Assembly (NCBI RefSeq): GCF_039595935.1 | Contig: NZ_JBCNKR010000006.1 | Span: forward strand, 1,956,001 to 2,020,000 | Reading direction: 5' to 3' | DNA from: Flavobacterium sp. | GTDB taxonomy: Bacteria > Bacteroidota > Bacteroidia > Flavobacteriales > Flavobacteriaceae | DNA: 64,000 nt | In this document: in pieces, positions 51,037 to 60,188 of the stretch | Numbering within the stretch: the first letter of the stretch is position 1 | Layout: each line of letters starts with the position of its first letter | Notes under the pieces: generated by a model | Told to the model about the DNA's origin: nothing | The model's input: only the letters and a program-made list of their open reading frames with translations | The model's database searches: none | Made by a program: the position numbers and the translations under genes

Positions 51037-53123
51037 TGAACTTTAATCAAAACCTTCAAGTGATACTTTCAGGAAGTATCAGGAATAAAATAACTGCCTT
51101 TTTGCTGTTGTTCTTTTTTGCTTTGGCAGGCAATGCCCAAATTTTAGAACCGGTAAAATGGACTTCTAAAATTGAAAAAAAAGGAAATAATGCGCTATTA
51201 ATTTTTGACGGAACAATCGAAAAAGACTGGCATATGTATTCGCAGTTTACGCCAGAAGGCGGACCGCTTGCGCTGGAAATTTCGTTTAAAAATCAAAAAG
51301 GAAACTACGAACTAATAGGAAAAGCTAAAGAAGGCAAAACCAGAACGGCTTTTAACGATGTTTTTGGTGTAAATGAAACCTTTTTTGAAGGGAAAGCACA
51401 TATTGAGCAGGAAATAAAAATCATTAACCCAAATTTGAAAACGGTTGATGTAGATTTTGATTTTCAGGTTTGTAAAGAAGTTTGTATCAACTCAAATAAA
51501 AAGTTTTCGATTTCGGTTCCTTCAACCTTTAAAATGGATGAAATTCCCGTAATTTCAGAAGCAAAAGCCGACGAAACGAAGAGAGTAGGTTTAGCTATTG
51601 ATACTATTAAAAAAGAAGCAGAAGTTACAGCTGATAAAACTTCAAAAGTAGAAAAAGAAACTACGGCTAAAGAAGAAATTCCGGCTCCGGTGCCATCAAG
51701 AAGTTTATGGTCAATATTTTTTATTGCTTTTCTGTCAGGATTTGCGGCATTGTTAACGCCTTGTGTTTTCCCAATGATCCCAATGACAGTGAGTTTCTTT
51801 ACTAAACAAAGTAAAAGCAGAGCAAAAGGAATTAGAAATGCAATTATATACGGATTTTCGATCATTGCTATTTATGTGATTTTAGGGCTTATCGTAACTA
51901 AAATATTTGGTGCAGATGCTTTAAATGCATTCTCAACGGATGTTTGGTTTAATTTAATTTTCTTTGTGATATTAGTCATTTTTGCCACTTCATTTTTGGG
52001 TGCTTTCGAAATTATGCTTCCAAATTCATGGGCAAATAAGGCAGATCAACAGGCTGATAAAGGTGGAATAGTTGGGATTTTATTTATGGCTTTGGCTCTT
52101 GCTATTGTGTCCTTTTCTTGTACAGGACCAATTGTTGGAACTTTATTAGTTGAAGCTGCTTCAAACGGTGGAATTGCTCCAATTGTTGGAATGCTTGGTT
52201 TTTCATCTGCATTAGCACTTCCGTTTATGTTATTTGCTATGTTTCCTGGCTGGTTAAATTCATTACCAAAATCGGGAGGATGGCTAAATACCGTAAAAGT
52301 AGTTTTAGGATTTTTAGAATTGGCTTTGGCATTCAAATTTTTATCAAATGCTGATTTAGTTTTACAATTGCACTTTTTAGAAAGAGAAGTTTTCATTGCA
52401 ATCTGGATTGCTATTTTTGGAGCGCTAACTTTATATTTATTTGGAAAAATTACCCTGCCTCACGATAGTCCTTTACAGCATATATCAGTTGGAAGATTGT
52501 ATCTAGGATTGCTTACGTTGGTATTTACAATGTATTTAATTCCGGGACTTTGGGGTGCGCCATTAAAATTAATCAGCGCATTTCCGCCGCCGCCAACATA
52601 TAGCGAAAGCCCTTTTGGAGTAGGAGGTTCTGGCAGTGCTGCTGTAAACCAAGATATAAAAGGACTTCCGGATGGAGCAGAATTAGGTCCTCACGGAATT
52701 ATGGTTTTCCACGATTACGAAGATGGTTTAGCTTATGCAAAAGAAATAAAAAAGCCTATTATGCTTGATTTTACAGGTTATGCTTGTGTAAACTGCAGAA
52801 AAATGGAAAACAATGTTTGGTCTGAACCTGCGATTTTACCAATTTTAAAAAATGATGTGGTTTTGATTTCGCTTTATGTCGATGATAAACGCGAATTGCC
52901 AAAAGAAGAACAATTTGTTACAGCTGCAGGTGATAAAATTATTACTGCAGGCGATAAATGGACAGATTTTATGATTTCTAAATATAAAACCAATACTCAG
53001 CCATTATACGTTATTACAGATTTAGAAGGAAATAATCTAAATGCTTCTAAGCCAACAATTAGCTATGTGAGTGCAGAAGAATATTTGCAATGGCTAAAAG
53101 AAGGGATTTCTAATTTTAAATAG
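51036..53123 (+). CDS. dsbD: Thiol:disulfide interchange protein DsbD-like
   Basis: 695 residues. A signal/anchor helix is at about 18-34 (ITAFLLLFFFALAGNAQ). The N-terminal periplasmic DsbD-alpha domain follows with a Cys pair (CKEVCINSNKKF, about 147-151). The membrane domain (about 225-515) has LTPCVFPMIPMTVSFF and SFSCTGPIVGTLL with the electron-carrying cysteines. The C-terminal thioredoxin domain has GYACVNCRKMENNVW. It carries electrons from cytoplasmic thioredoxin to the periplasm. A Lys/Glu-rich linker separates the first domains. Confidence 0.94.
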   Translation: MNFNQNLQVILSGSIRNKITAFLLLFFFALAGNAQILEPVKWTSKIEKKGNNALLIFDGTIEKDWHMYSQFTPEGGPLALEISFKNQKGNYELIGKAKEGKTRTAFNDVFGVNETFFEGKAHIEQEIKIINPNLKTVDVDFDFQVCKEVCINSNKKFSISVPSTFKMDEIPVISEAKADETKRVGLAIDTIKKEAEVTADKTSKVEKETTAKEEIPAPVPSRSLWSIFFIAFLSGFAALLTPCVFPMIPMTVSFFTKQSKSRAKGIRNAIIYGFSIIAIYVILGLIVTKIFGADALNAFSTDVWFNLIFFVILVIFATSFLGAFEIMLPNSWANKADQQADKGGIVGILFMALALAIVSFSCTGPIVGTLLVEAASNGGIAPIVGMLGFSSALALPFMLFAMFPGWLNSLPKSGGWLNTVKVVLGFLELALAFKFLSNADLVLQLHFLEREVFIAIWIAIFGALTLYLFGKITLPHDSPLQHISVGRLYLGLLTLVFTMYLIPGLWGAPLKLISAFPPPPTYSESPFGVGGSGSAAVNQDIKGLPDGAELGPHGIMVFHDYEDGLAYAKEIKKPIMLDFTGYACVNCRKMENNVWSEPAILPILKNDVVLISLYVDDKRELPKEEQFVTAAGDKIITAGDKWTDFMISKYKTNTQPLYVITDLEGNNLNASKPTISYVSAEEYLQWLKEGISNFK

Positions 53124-53126
53124 TTT

Positions 53127-53254
53127 TTAAGAATTAAGAATTAAGAATTAAGAATTAAGAATTAAGAATTAAGAATTAAGAATTAAGAATTAAGAATTAA
53201 GAATTAAGAATTAAGAATTAAGAATTAAGAATTAAGAATTAAGAATTAAGAATT
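53127..53254 (+). repeat. Heptanucleotide tandem repeat TTAAGAA, about 18 copies
   Basis: An uninterrupted run of the 7-bp unit TTAAGAA over about 128 bp, starting 3 bp after the dsbD stop codon. No unit variation is seen by eye. The unit is AT-only except for one G and does not encode a protein continuation of dsbD. Confidence 0.95.
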
Positions 53255-53286
53255 TTGAGCTTTAAAAGCTAAAATAAATTTGACAT

Positions 53287-53323
53287 AAAAAGGGCTGTCT
53301 CGATTTTTGAGACAGCCCTTTTG
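53287..53323 (+). terminator. Terminator of the pabB-tilS-dsbD run
   Basis: Stem AAAAGGGCTGTCTC / GAGACAGCCCTTTT with a 7-nt loop, after the heptamer array. Confidence 0.85.
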
Positions 53324-53368
53324 TAATTAGTATAAAGGCTATTTTTTTACTTTATATTCTCATTTCAT

Positions 53369-53440
53369 CATTCCGTAGGAATGTCTCGTCGGTAGAAAAA
53401 AAATATTGAATGTACGTTTATTACGTTCCATAGGAACGTT
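53369..53440. repeat. Two short palindromes CATTCCGTAGGAATG and ACGTTCCATAGGAACGT
   Basis: Palindromes with GTA or ATA centres at 53369-53383 and 53423-53439, sharing the core TTCC-NNN-GGAA. They are probably remnants of a dispersed palindromic element. No gene is in this 417-bp gap. Confidence 0.65.
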
Positions 53441-53477
53441 TGATATATAATAAGATTGCAAAAAAGTAATTTAAACA

Positions 53478-53512
53478 AAAAGCGCTCTAAGAAAACTTAG
53501 AGCGCTTTTTTA
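53478..53512. terminator. Terminator after amtB
   Basis: Perfect stem AAAAAGCGCTCTAAG / CTTAGAGCGCTTTTT with a 4-nt loop and T-run, 29 bp past the amtB stop on the minus strand. Confidence 0.88.
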
Positions 53513-53540
53513 TCAAGTAACGAAAGTGAAAATTAATACC

Positions 53541-54857
53541 TTATAAGAATTCTCCGTGTTGAGAGATGTCTAATCCTAATTCTTCTTTTTCTTCTGTAAC
53601 TCTTAGAGGAGTAATTTTATTTACAATAAAGAATAAAGCATAAGAAGCAACAAAAGCAAAGATTGAAACTACAACTAAAGCAGTTAATTGGTTGATGAAT
53701 AAAGTTGGAGTTCCGAAGATTAAACCTTGGTTATCACCAACAACAGGGTTGATCGCTTTTGAAGCAAAAACTCCAGTTAAAAGCATACCTACCATACCAC
53801 CAACACCGTGACAAGCAAATACATCAAGAGCATCGTCGATTTTTCCTTTAGGGAATTTGCTTACTACCAAGTTACTAACGATTGCAGCAAATAAACCAAT
53901 AAAGATAGCATGAGAAATACTTACGAAACCAGCAGCTGGTGTAATAGCAACAAGACCTACAACAGCTCCAATACAAGCTCCAAGTGCAGATAATTTGTGT
54001 CCTAAAATTTTATCAAGGAAAACCCATGCCATTGCAGCAGCGGCAGCAGCAACTGTAGTTGTTCCTAAAGCTTGTACAGCTAAACCGTTAGATCCTAAAG
54101 CAGAACCTGCGTTGAAACCAAACCATCCAAACCATAGTAAACCTGTTCCTAATAATACATAAGTAATTCTGGCAGGGTTAACTTTTTGAACTTTTCTTTT
54201 TCCTAAGAAGATAGCTCCAGCTAATGCAGCCCATCCGGCACTCATGTGTACTACAGTTCCACCAGCGAAGTCAAGAACTCCCATTTTAAAGAAAACTCCA
54301 TCAGGATGCCAAGTCATATGAGCTAGAGGAGCATATATAATAATGATAAATAAAACCATGAATAACAAATACGCCCAGAAACGAATACGTTCTGCAAAAG
54401 CACCTGTAATTAATGCAGGAGTAATGATGGCGAATTTTGCCTGAAATAATGCGAATAACATAAAAGGAATTGTTGGGGCAAGACTCCAGGCTGTGCTTGT
54501 TCCAACACCTTCAAAGAATAAATTAGATGATGGATTTCCGATTATTCCTCCAATTGTAGGACCAAAAGCTAATCCAAAAGCAACAACAACCCATAAAATT
54601 GTAACGATTACCATTGCCATAAAACTTTGAAGCATAGTACTGATAACGTTTTTCTTACCTACCATTCCTCCGTAGAAAAATCCTAATCCTGGCGTCATTA
54701 ACAATACAAATGCAGTTGCAACGATCATCCAAGCTGTATCTCCCGTATCAAATTTTACAGCTTCTGCCGGAATTGGGTTATCGGCGATGATAAAATTCGA
54801 TATAAAGGTTAGTACCAAAATAGTGATAAGAATCACACTTAAAATAATTTTTCGCAT
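53541..54857 (-). CDS. amtB: Ammonium transporter AmtB
   Basis: 438 residues. A signal-like N-terminus (MRKIILSVILITILVLTFISNFIIA) precedes 11 membrane helices with MTPGLGFFYGGMVGKKN, DFAGGTVVHMSAGWAALAGAI (the pore His of the HxSAGxA motif) and VFACHGVGGMVGMLLTGVF (second pore His). It conducts ammonium across the inner membrane. No adjacent glnK/glnB is seen, which is atypical compared with proteobacteria. A lone gene. Confidence 0.96.
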   Translation of the reverse strand: MRKIILSVILITILVLTFISNFIIADNPIPAEAVKFDTGDTAWMIVATAFVLLMTPGLGFFYGGMVGKKNVISTMLQSFMAMVIVTILWVVVAFGLAFGPTIGGIIGNPSSNLFFEGVGTSTAWSLAPTIPFMLFALFQAKFAIITPALITGAFAERIRFWAYLLFMVLFIIIIYAPLAHMTWHPDGVFFKMGVLDFAGGTVVHMSAGWAALAGAIFLGKRKVQKVNPARITYVLLGTGLLWFGWFGFNAGSALGSNGLAVQALGTTTVAAAAAAMAWVFLDKILGHKLSALGACIGAVVGLVAITPAAGFVSISHAIFIGLFAAIVSNLVVSKFPKGKIDDALDVFACHGVGGMVGMLLTGVFASKAINPVVGDNQGLIFGTPTLFINQLTALVVVSIFAFVASYALFFIVNKITPLRVTEEKEELGLDISQHGEFL

Positions 54858-55173
54858 AGTTATTTAGTTTTAAAATTTTTGATAAAAGTATAAAATGATT
54901 TAATACCCCCTAATAAAATAGAGTCTAATGTTTAATTTTTGTTAATTTTAAAATTTAACCCCCTCAAATTTGAATGTATTTGTTAAAACAGACTTAAAAT
55001 TTACATTTTGGCAGCGTTTTTTTTCCCTTGCCTGCTAAAACGGATATTTTTCCTATTTTTTTAATACACTTTTTTGAGTTAAACTTGTGCTTTATTGTTT
55101 AAAAACGTCTAAAATTTTCTAATGTTAGGTTATATTTAATCTTTTTAACAGTTTTTGTAATTAAAATTTAAGA
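54858..55173. other. 316-bp divergent intergenic region
   Basis: AT-rich control region between amtB (minus) and the oxidoreductase gene (plus). One-mismatch -7 boxes are TACTTTTA on the minus strand at 54890-54883, 26 bp before amtB, and TATATTTA on the plus strand at 55131-55138. TACCCCCTAATAAAATAG and AACCCCCTCAAATTTG at about 54904-54971 share a CCCCCT core that may be a regulatory site. No gene is seen. Confidence 0.45.
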
Positions 55174-56148
55174 ATGGAAAATCGTAAAATAAAATGGGGA
55201 ATTGTCGGACTAGGAAACATTGCTCATCAATTTGCTGCTGATTTATTATTAATAGAAGATGCAGAGCTGGCTGCAGTAAGTTCAAGAGATATTTTTAAAG
55301 CCGATGAATTTGCATCAAAATATAATGTTTCAAAAAGATACAATTCTTATGAAGCGCTTTTTGCCGATGAAGATGTTGATGTTGTTTATATAGCAACACC
55401 GCACGATTCTCATGCAGAGCTTTCGATACAAGCCTTAGAAAATGGTAAACATGTTTTATGTGAAAAACCAATAGCGCTTTCATATAAAGATGCTCAGCGA
55501 ATGATAGAAGCTTCTAAAAAACATAATAAGTTTTTTATGGAAGCATTCTGGGCACGTTTTATTCCGGCTGTACAAGATGTTTTGGCAAAAACTCAAAATG
55601 GAATTATTGGCGACGTGAATTATATAAAAGCCGATTTTGCTTTTGTTGGAAGTGAAACAGAGAACATTAGGCTTTTTGATAAAAATCGTGGTGGAGGAGC
55701 ATTATTCGATATTGGTGTTTATCCATTATTTCTCTCTTATATAATGTTTGGAATTCCAAAAGAGATAATAGCAAAATCTATTTATTATAAAAACGGAATT
55801 GATTTACAGACTTCAATGATTTTGCAATACGAAAATGCACAGGCCGTTTTGCATTCGTCTATAGTTTCAGAATCTGATATGAAAGCTCAGATTGGAGGAA
55901 CAAAAGGTAGAATCGAATTAAATTCGCCGTGGTTTATGGCTGATGGGTATTCTGTTTTTAAAAATGAAGAAAAAGAAGCTGTTTTTACTTTGCCAACTTT
56001 AGGAAAAGGATATTCGCATGAAATAATTGAATGCAACAATTGTATTTTAAATAATCAAATTGAAAGCAAACTTTGGTCGCATCAAAACAGTTTGGATTTG
56101 AGTGAAATAGTAGAGGAGATTAAAACGCAGATCAGGCTTCCATTTTAA
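55174..56148 (+). CDS. Gfo/Idh/MocA family oxidoreductase
   Basis: 324 residues, cytoplasmic. Rossmann start KIKWGIVGLGNIAHQFAADLL, then DVVYIATPHDSHAELSIQALENGKHVLCEKPIALSYKDAQRM (EKP motif) and a C-terminal domain with RGGGALFDIGVYPLFLSY. NAD(P)-dependent dehydrogenase of sugars, inositol or related compounds; the substrate is unknown. Length is normal for the trans-1,2-dihydrobenzene-1,2-diol dehydrogenase-like branch. Confidence 0.92.
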   Translation: MENRKIKWGIVGLGNIAHQFAADLLLIEDAELAAVSSRDIFKADEFASKYNVSKRYNSYEALFADEDVDVVYIATPHDSHAELSIQALENGKHVLCEKPIALSYKDAQRMIEASKKHNKFFMEAFWARFIPAVQDVLAKTQNGIIGDVNYIKADFAFVGSETENIRLFDKNRGGGALFDIGVYPLFLSYIMFGIPKEIIAKSIYYKNGIDLQTSMILQYENAQAVLHSSIVSESDMKAQIGGTKGRIELNSPWFMADGYSVFKNEEKEAVFTLPTLGKGYSHEIIECNNCILNNQIESKLWSHQNSLDLSEIVEEIKTQIRLPF

Positions 56149-56225
56149 AATTATTATTTGTAATAAAAAACTTATAAATTAATATTTTTTCATTAGTTTT
56201 AAAACCAATTAATGAAAGGAATATT

Positions 56226-57761
56226 ATGTTAATAAAAGTTTACGGAAGTGCCGTTTTTGGAGTGGAAGCTACAACCATTACCATTGAAGTTCATATGGAT
56301 AAAGGAATTGGTTATCATTTAGTTGGTCTTCCTGATAATGCAATAAAAGAAAGCAGTTACCGAATTGCCGCGGCTCTAAAAAATAACGGATTAAGTCTTC
56401 CCGGAAAAAAAATCACTATAAATATGGCGCCCGCTGATCTTCGAAAAGAAGGTTCGGCGTATGATTTGCCGCTCGCAATGGGAATTTTAATTGGTTCAGA
56501 TCAGATAAAAGCGCCGGAAATCGAACAATATATTATTATGGGAGAACTTTCTCTTGACGGAAGTTTACAGCCCATTCGAGGCGCTTTGCCAATTGCTATA
56601 AAAGCAAAAGAGGAAGGTTATAAAGGGTTTTTTCTGCCCATTCAAAATGTAAAAGAAGCAGCTATAGTTGCAGGCTTAGATGTTTATGGCGTTTCTAACT
56701 TACAGGAAATAATCGACTTTTTTGCCGGAAAAGGAACATTACAGCCAACAGTAATTGACACTCGCGCTGAGTTTTATAAAACACTCGATTTTCCTGAGTT
56801 TGATTTTTCTGATGTCCGCGGACAAGAAAGCATTAAACGCTGTATGGAAATTGCGGCAGCAGGCGGTCATAATATTATTTTAATTGGCCCGCCAGGTGCA
56901 GGGAAAACAATGCTTGCCAAACGTGTTCCGAGTATTTTACCGCCCATGACATTGCGAGAAGCTCTTGAAACCACTAAAATTCATAGTGTTGCCGGAAAAT
57001 TAAAAGAAGTTGGATTAATGAATCAACGCCCGTTTAGAAGTCCGCATCATACTATTTCGAATGTTGCTTTGGTTGGCGGCGGAAGTTACCCGCAGCCTGG
57101 GGAAATTTCGATGGCTCATAATGGTGTTTTGTTTTTAGATGAATTACCAGAATTTAAACGTGATGTTCTCGAAGTAATGAGACAGCCGCTTGAAGACAGG
57201 GAAGTAACCATTTCGAGAGCAAAATTTACAGTAACATATCCGTCATCGTTTATGTTGGTGGCGAGTATGAATCCAAGTCCGAGTGGATTTTTTAATGATC
57301 CGAGTATGCCCAATACTTCTTCGCCTCACGAAATGCAGCGTTATATGAGTAAAATTTCCGGACCACTTTTAGATCGAATTGATATTCATATTGAAGTTAC
57401 GCCCGTTCCTTTTGATAAACTGGCAGATGATCGTAAAGCCGAGAGCAGCGTAGAAATTCGCAAACGTGTAACTGCCGCACGTGAAATACAAACAAAACGT
57501 TTTGCCGAGATTGAAAACATTCATTACAATGCGCAAATGAGCAGTAAATTAATTCGTGAATATTGTGTATTAGATGAACAATCAAAAGAGCTTTTGAAAA
57601 ATGCCATGGAACGCTTAAACCTTTCCGCCAGAGCCTATGACCGAATTTTAAAAGTTTCCAGAACTATAGCTGATTTAGATCATTCTGAAAATATTATTTC
57701 GCAGCACATCGCCGAAGCAATTCAATACAGAAGTCTCGATAGGGAAGGATGGCTGGGGTAA
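56226..57761 (+). CDS. YifB/ComM-type Mg-chelatase-like AAA ATPase
   Basis: 511 residues. The N-terminal domain (about 1-170, ChlI fold: LIKVYGSAVFGVEATTITIEVHMDKG, GLPDNAIKES) precedes the AAA domain with Walker A IGPPGAGKTMLAKRVPSI (about 220-237), Walker B HNGVLFLDELPEF and the C-terminal Mg_chelatase_C domain. ComM of this family is a branch-migration helicase aiding integration of taken-up DNA. Lone gene. Confidence 0.93.
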   Translation: MLIKVYGSAVFGVEATTITIEVHMDKGIGYHLVGLPDNAIKESSYRIAAALKNNGLSLPGKKITINMAPADLRKEGSAYDLPLAMGILIGSDQIKAPEIEQYIIMGELSLDGSLQPIRGALPIAIKAKEEGYKGFFLPIQNVKEAAIVAGLDVYGVSNLQEIIDFFAGKGTLQPTVIDTRAEFYKTLDFPEFDFSDVRGQESIKRCMEIAAAGGHNIILIGPPGAGKTMLAKRVPSILPPMTLREALETTKIHSVAGKLKEVGLMNQRPFRSPHHTISNVALVGGGSYPQPGEISMAHNGVLFLDELPEFKRDVLEVMRQPLEDREVTISRAKFTVTYPSSFMLVASMNPSPSGFFNDPSMPNTSSPHEMQRYMSKISGPLLDRIDIHIEVTPVPFDKLADDRKAESSVEIRKRVTAAREIQTKRFAEIENIHYNAQMSSKLIREYCVLDEQSKELLKNAMERLNLSARAYDRILKVSRTIADLDHSENIISQHIAEAIQYRSLDREGWLG

Positions 57762-57814
57762 TTAATTTTAGATTTCTGATTTTAGATTTTAGATTGGAAT
57801 ACTTTGTGGTTAAA

Positions 57815-57847
57815 AACTTTGTCAAAGTTTCAAACTTTGACAAAGTT
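57815..57847. repeat. 33-bp near-perfect nested palindrome
   Basis: Arms 57815-57830 (AACTTTGTCAAAGTTT) and 57832-57847 are exact inverse complements around one base, and each arm is itself a palindrome. It lies between convergent yifB and the ABC-F gene and may terminate both, though T-runs are weak. Confidence 0.8.
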
Positions 57848-57882
57848 CTGCGCAATTTTGTCATTCCTCGTTCTTCAGAAAC

Positions 57883-59472
57883 CTAACGCAATTCTATAAA
57901 GTCCTCAATATATATATCTTCTAAAAAATGAAAGTCATGCGAAACCACAATCAAAGTTCCTGTATATTCATTAATTGCTGCAGTTAAGATTTCAATATTC
58001 TGAATATCAAGATTATTTGTAGGTTCATCGAGAATAATAATATCAGGAGCATGGTTATTAATTGTTAAACAGCACAGCATTAAACGCATTTTTTCACCTC
58101 CGCTTAAAGCAGAACAAGGTTTGTTCCAGTCATTTTGAGAAAACAAAAACTTATTCAGTTTCATTTTAATATCATGTTCCTGCAGACCGGAAGCATTAAA
58201 TTTTTGCGTCTGTTCGTAAACCGAAATTTGATTTTCAATAAGAGAATAATCCTGATCGATATAGATAATTTTCGAATCGGCTTTGTAAATTGTTCCGGTT
58301 TTGGGTTGTAATTCGCCCATGATAATTTTTATCAAAGTTGTTTTTCCTGAACCATTTATACCTTTTAATGCGATGCGGTCGCCGCTTAAAATTTGAAAAT
58401 TCAACGTATTTTTCCATAAACTTTGATTTCCAAAATCATGATTTATTTCGGTTGCTGTAAAAAGTATTTTTCCTTTATGAAGATTCGTTTTATCAAAACC
58501 AAATTTCATCTGATCGATATCAGATACAGACGAACGTAATTCTTGTAATTCTCTCGAAATTCCGCCAATTTTTTCAGCATGAACACCCTTTGTTTTTGCG
58601 GTGCTGTTTTCCGCATTGTTTCGTAAAGTATTCATCATAATTCTCGACACTCCGGCTTTCTTTTGTTTCTTTTCACCGCGAGAATCCAGTTTGTTCTGTC
58701 GTTCCAGAGTTTCACGTTCTTTTTCTTTTGCCTTGCGTAAAGCTTTTTCTTTACTTTGAATGTCCTGATTCAGGGCATTATTTTCAATTTGTTTCTGCTC
58801 GGCATAAAAATCATAATTGCCGCCATAAATTGTAATTCCATGTTTTGATAATTCGCAAACTGGATTTAATAAATTCAACAGTTTTCGATCATGGCTTACA
58901 ATAATTAAAGTTGACGAAGTATTTTTTATAAAGTTGTATAACAATTCTCTCCCTGCAATATCCAAATGATTACTGGGTTCATCCAGTAAAATAAGTTCAG
59001 GTTCATGAATGGAAATGCCGGCCAGAAAAACTTTTGTTTTTTGCCCGCCGCTTAACGTTTCGAGTTTCTGGTTTAAATCTAAATCTTTTAATTTCCAATA
59101 TTCTAAAGCTTCATTACAACGATCTTCGATTGTCCAGTCGTCGTTTAAAACGTTGAGGTTTTCTTCTGAAACATTTCCGTTAAGAATTTCCTGAAGTGCA
59201 TTTATTTTATCTTCAATTTGCAAGGCCTGTGCAATTGTAAGATGATTAAACTGCCCGAAAATCTGTGGAAGATAATAAGGTTTAGAATCTGTTTTTAATA
59301 AACCGTCAGAAGGTTGAAATTCGCCTGAAATAATTTTTAATAATGTCGATTTACCAACGCCATTATTGCCAATCAGAGCAATTTTTTCATGAGCGTTAAC
59401 AGTAAAAGTAATTTTGTCAAACAACAAATCTTTGTTCGAATGCAGGTATGAGATATTCTGTAAAATAACCAT
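57883..59472 (-). CDS. ABC-F family ATPase
   Basis: 529 residues from the ATG at 59472 (MVILQNISYLHSNKD); a longer in-frame start at 59499 is less likely because it falls beside the leader hairpin. It has two ABC domains without membrane segments: Walker A GNNGVGKST and GINGSGKTT, signatures LSGGQKTKVF and LSGGEKMRLM, Walker B LILLDEPSNHLD and IIILDEPTNNLD. The inter-domain linker (about 230-310) is long and charged, with KEKALRKAKEKERETLERQ. ABC-F proteins bind the ribosomal E site; some protect against antibiotics. The leader at 59503-59556 suggests induction. Confidence 0.9.
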   Translation of the reverse strand: MVILQNISYLHSNKDLLFDKITFTVNAHEKIALIGNNGVGKSTLLKIISGEFQPSDGLLKTDSKPYYLPQIFGQFNHLTIAQALQIEDKINALQEILNGNVSEENLNVLNDDWTIEDRCNEALEYWKLKDLDLNQKLETLSGGQKTKVFLAGISIHEPELILLDEPSNHLDIAGRELLYNFIKNTSSTLIIVSHDRKLLNLLNPVCELSKHGITIYGGNYDFYAEQKQIENNALNQDIQSKEKALRKAKEKERETLERQNKLDSRGEKKQKKAGVSRIMMNTLRNNAENSTAKTKGVHAEKIGGISRELQELRSSVSDIDQMKFGFDKTNLHKGKILFTATEINHDFGNQSLWKNTLNFQILSGDRIALKGINGSGKTTLIKIIMGELQPKTGTIYKADSKIIYIDQDYSLIENQISVYEQTQKFNASGLQEHDIKMKLNKFLFSQNDWNKPCSALSGGEKMRLMLCCLTINNHAPDIIILDEPTNNLDIQNIEILTAAINEYTGTLIVVSHDFHFLEDIYIEDFIELR

Positions 59473-59502
59473 AATTTCTTTCTTTAAAGGAATAAACAAA
59501 TG

Positions 59503-59556
59503 GGTAAGTCCGTTTGCGGCTTACCTTATAATTGTCCGAAAGAAATTTTTATTCAC
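59503..59556 (-). promoter_or_regulatory. Leader with short ORF and hairpin before the ABC-F gene
   Basis: On the minus strand a GTG at 59556 begins an 11-codon ORF (MNKNFFRTIIR, stop 59523-59521). Its stop lies in the 5' arm of a hairpin, GGTAAG-CCG / CGG-CTTACC at 59525-59503, about 30 nt before the ABC-F start. This is the layout of translation-attenuation leaders of antibiotic-induced ABC-F genes, but use of the GTG is unproven. Confidence 0.45.
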
Positions 59557-59586
59557 ATATAGATTTGTGCGGTTTAATTAGAGTTG

Positions 59587-59594
59587 CAAAGATA
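59587..59594 (-). promoter_or_regulatory. -7 box TATCTTTG of the ABC-F transcript
   Basis: An exact TAnnTTTG on the minus strand 115 bp before the ABC-F ATG, implying a leader of about 105-110 nt that includes the short ORF and hairpin at 59503-59556. Confidence 0.55.
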
Positions 59595-59661
59595 TAAAAA
59601 ATAAATTTTAAGATTTGAATGCCAGATTATTCAACTTTTAAATTAGCATTCTTAGAGAATT

Positions 59662-60183
59662 TTATCGTTCTACTATTTTTGCCTGAAGAATTTTTTCTAA
59701 ATCTTGGGTACTTTTTTTGCTTTCGACTTTGAACCCAAATCCAGCCATTGCAATTCCTAATAAAAGCATTCCGTAGGGAATCAGCATAAAAAATCCTGCT
59801 TCAGAATTGAGCCCGTTATTGAACAGAATATTATATGTCACGGCTATACAGGCAATAAAAGCACCACCTAGCCAAATAATCATAAAAACTTTTACAAACT
59901 CAACTAAACTCATTTTTACAATTATTTTTGATCCGCTAATGTCTTCTTTAATTTCTCCTTTTATGATAGGTAAAAATGAATTTCGATAGTTTATAGCTCT
60001 TTTAATTTTAAATTTATTTCCATATATTTTGCCAACGTAAGGTTTAGAATATGAAAAATTATTGGCACTAAAACCAAAAGATTTTTCAGCCTCGATTTCG
60101 TTTTCAAGATGTGCTAAAAGATCCTGTTTGCTGAGTTGAGAGCGGTAAAATAATTCTTCAAAAGGAAGTATTTTTTTTATCAT
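59662..60183 (-). CDS. Two-helix membrane protein of unknown function
   Basis: 173 residues. A soluble N-terminal part of about 100 residues is followed by two membrane helices (FVKVFMIIWLGGAFIACIAVTYNIL and EAGFFMLIPYGMLLLGIAMAGFGF), with a short charged C-terminus. The membrane region probably forms a hairpin with both ends on one side. I do not recognise the family. It starts 5 bp after the lipoprotein gene on the same strand, so they are probably co-transcribed. Confidence 0.75.
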   Translation of the reverse strand: MIKKILPFEELFYRSQLSKQDLLAHLENEIEAEKSFGFSANNFSYSKPYVGKIYGNKFKIKRAINYRNSFLPIIKGEIKEDISGSKIIVKMSLVEFVKVFMIIWLGGAFIACIAVTYNILFNNGLNSEAGFFMLIPYGMLLLGIAMAGFGFKVESKKSTQDLEKILQAKIVER

Positions 60184-60188
60184 AATTA

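Noticed and set aside
53127..53254. TTAAGAA array as a CRISPR or iteron origin
   Set aside because: The units are contiguous 7-mers without spacers and no replication protein gene is adjacent.
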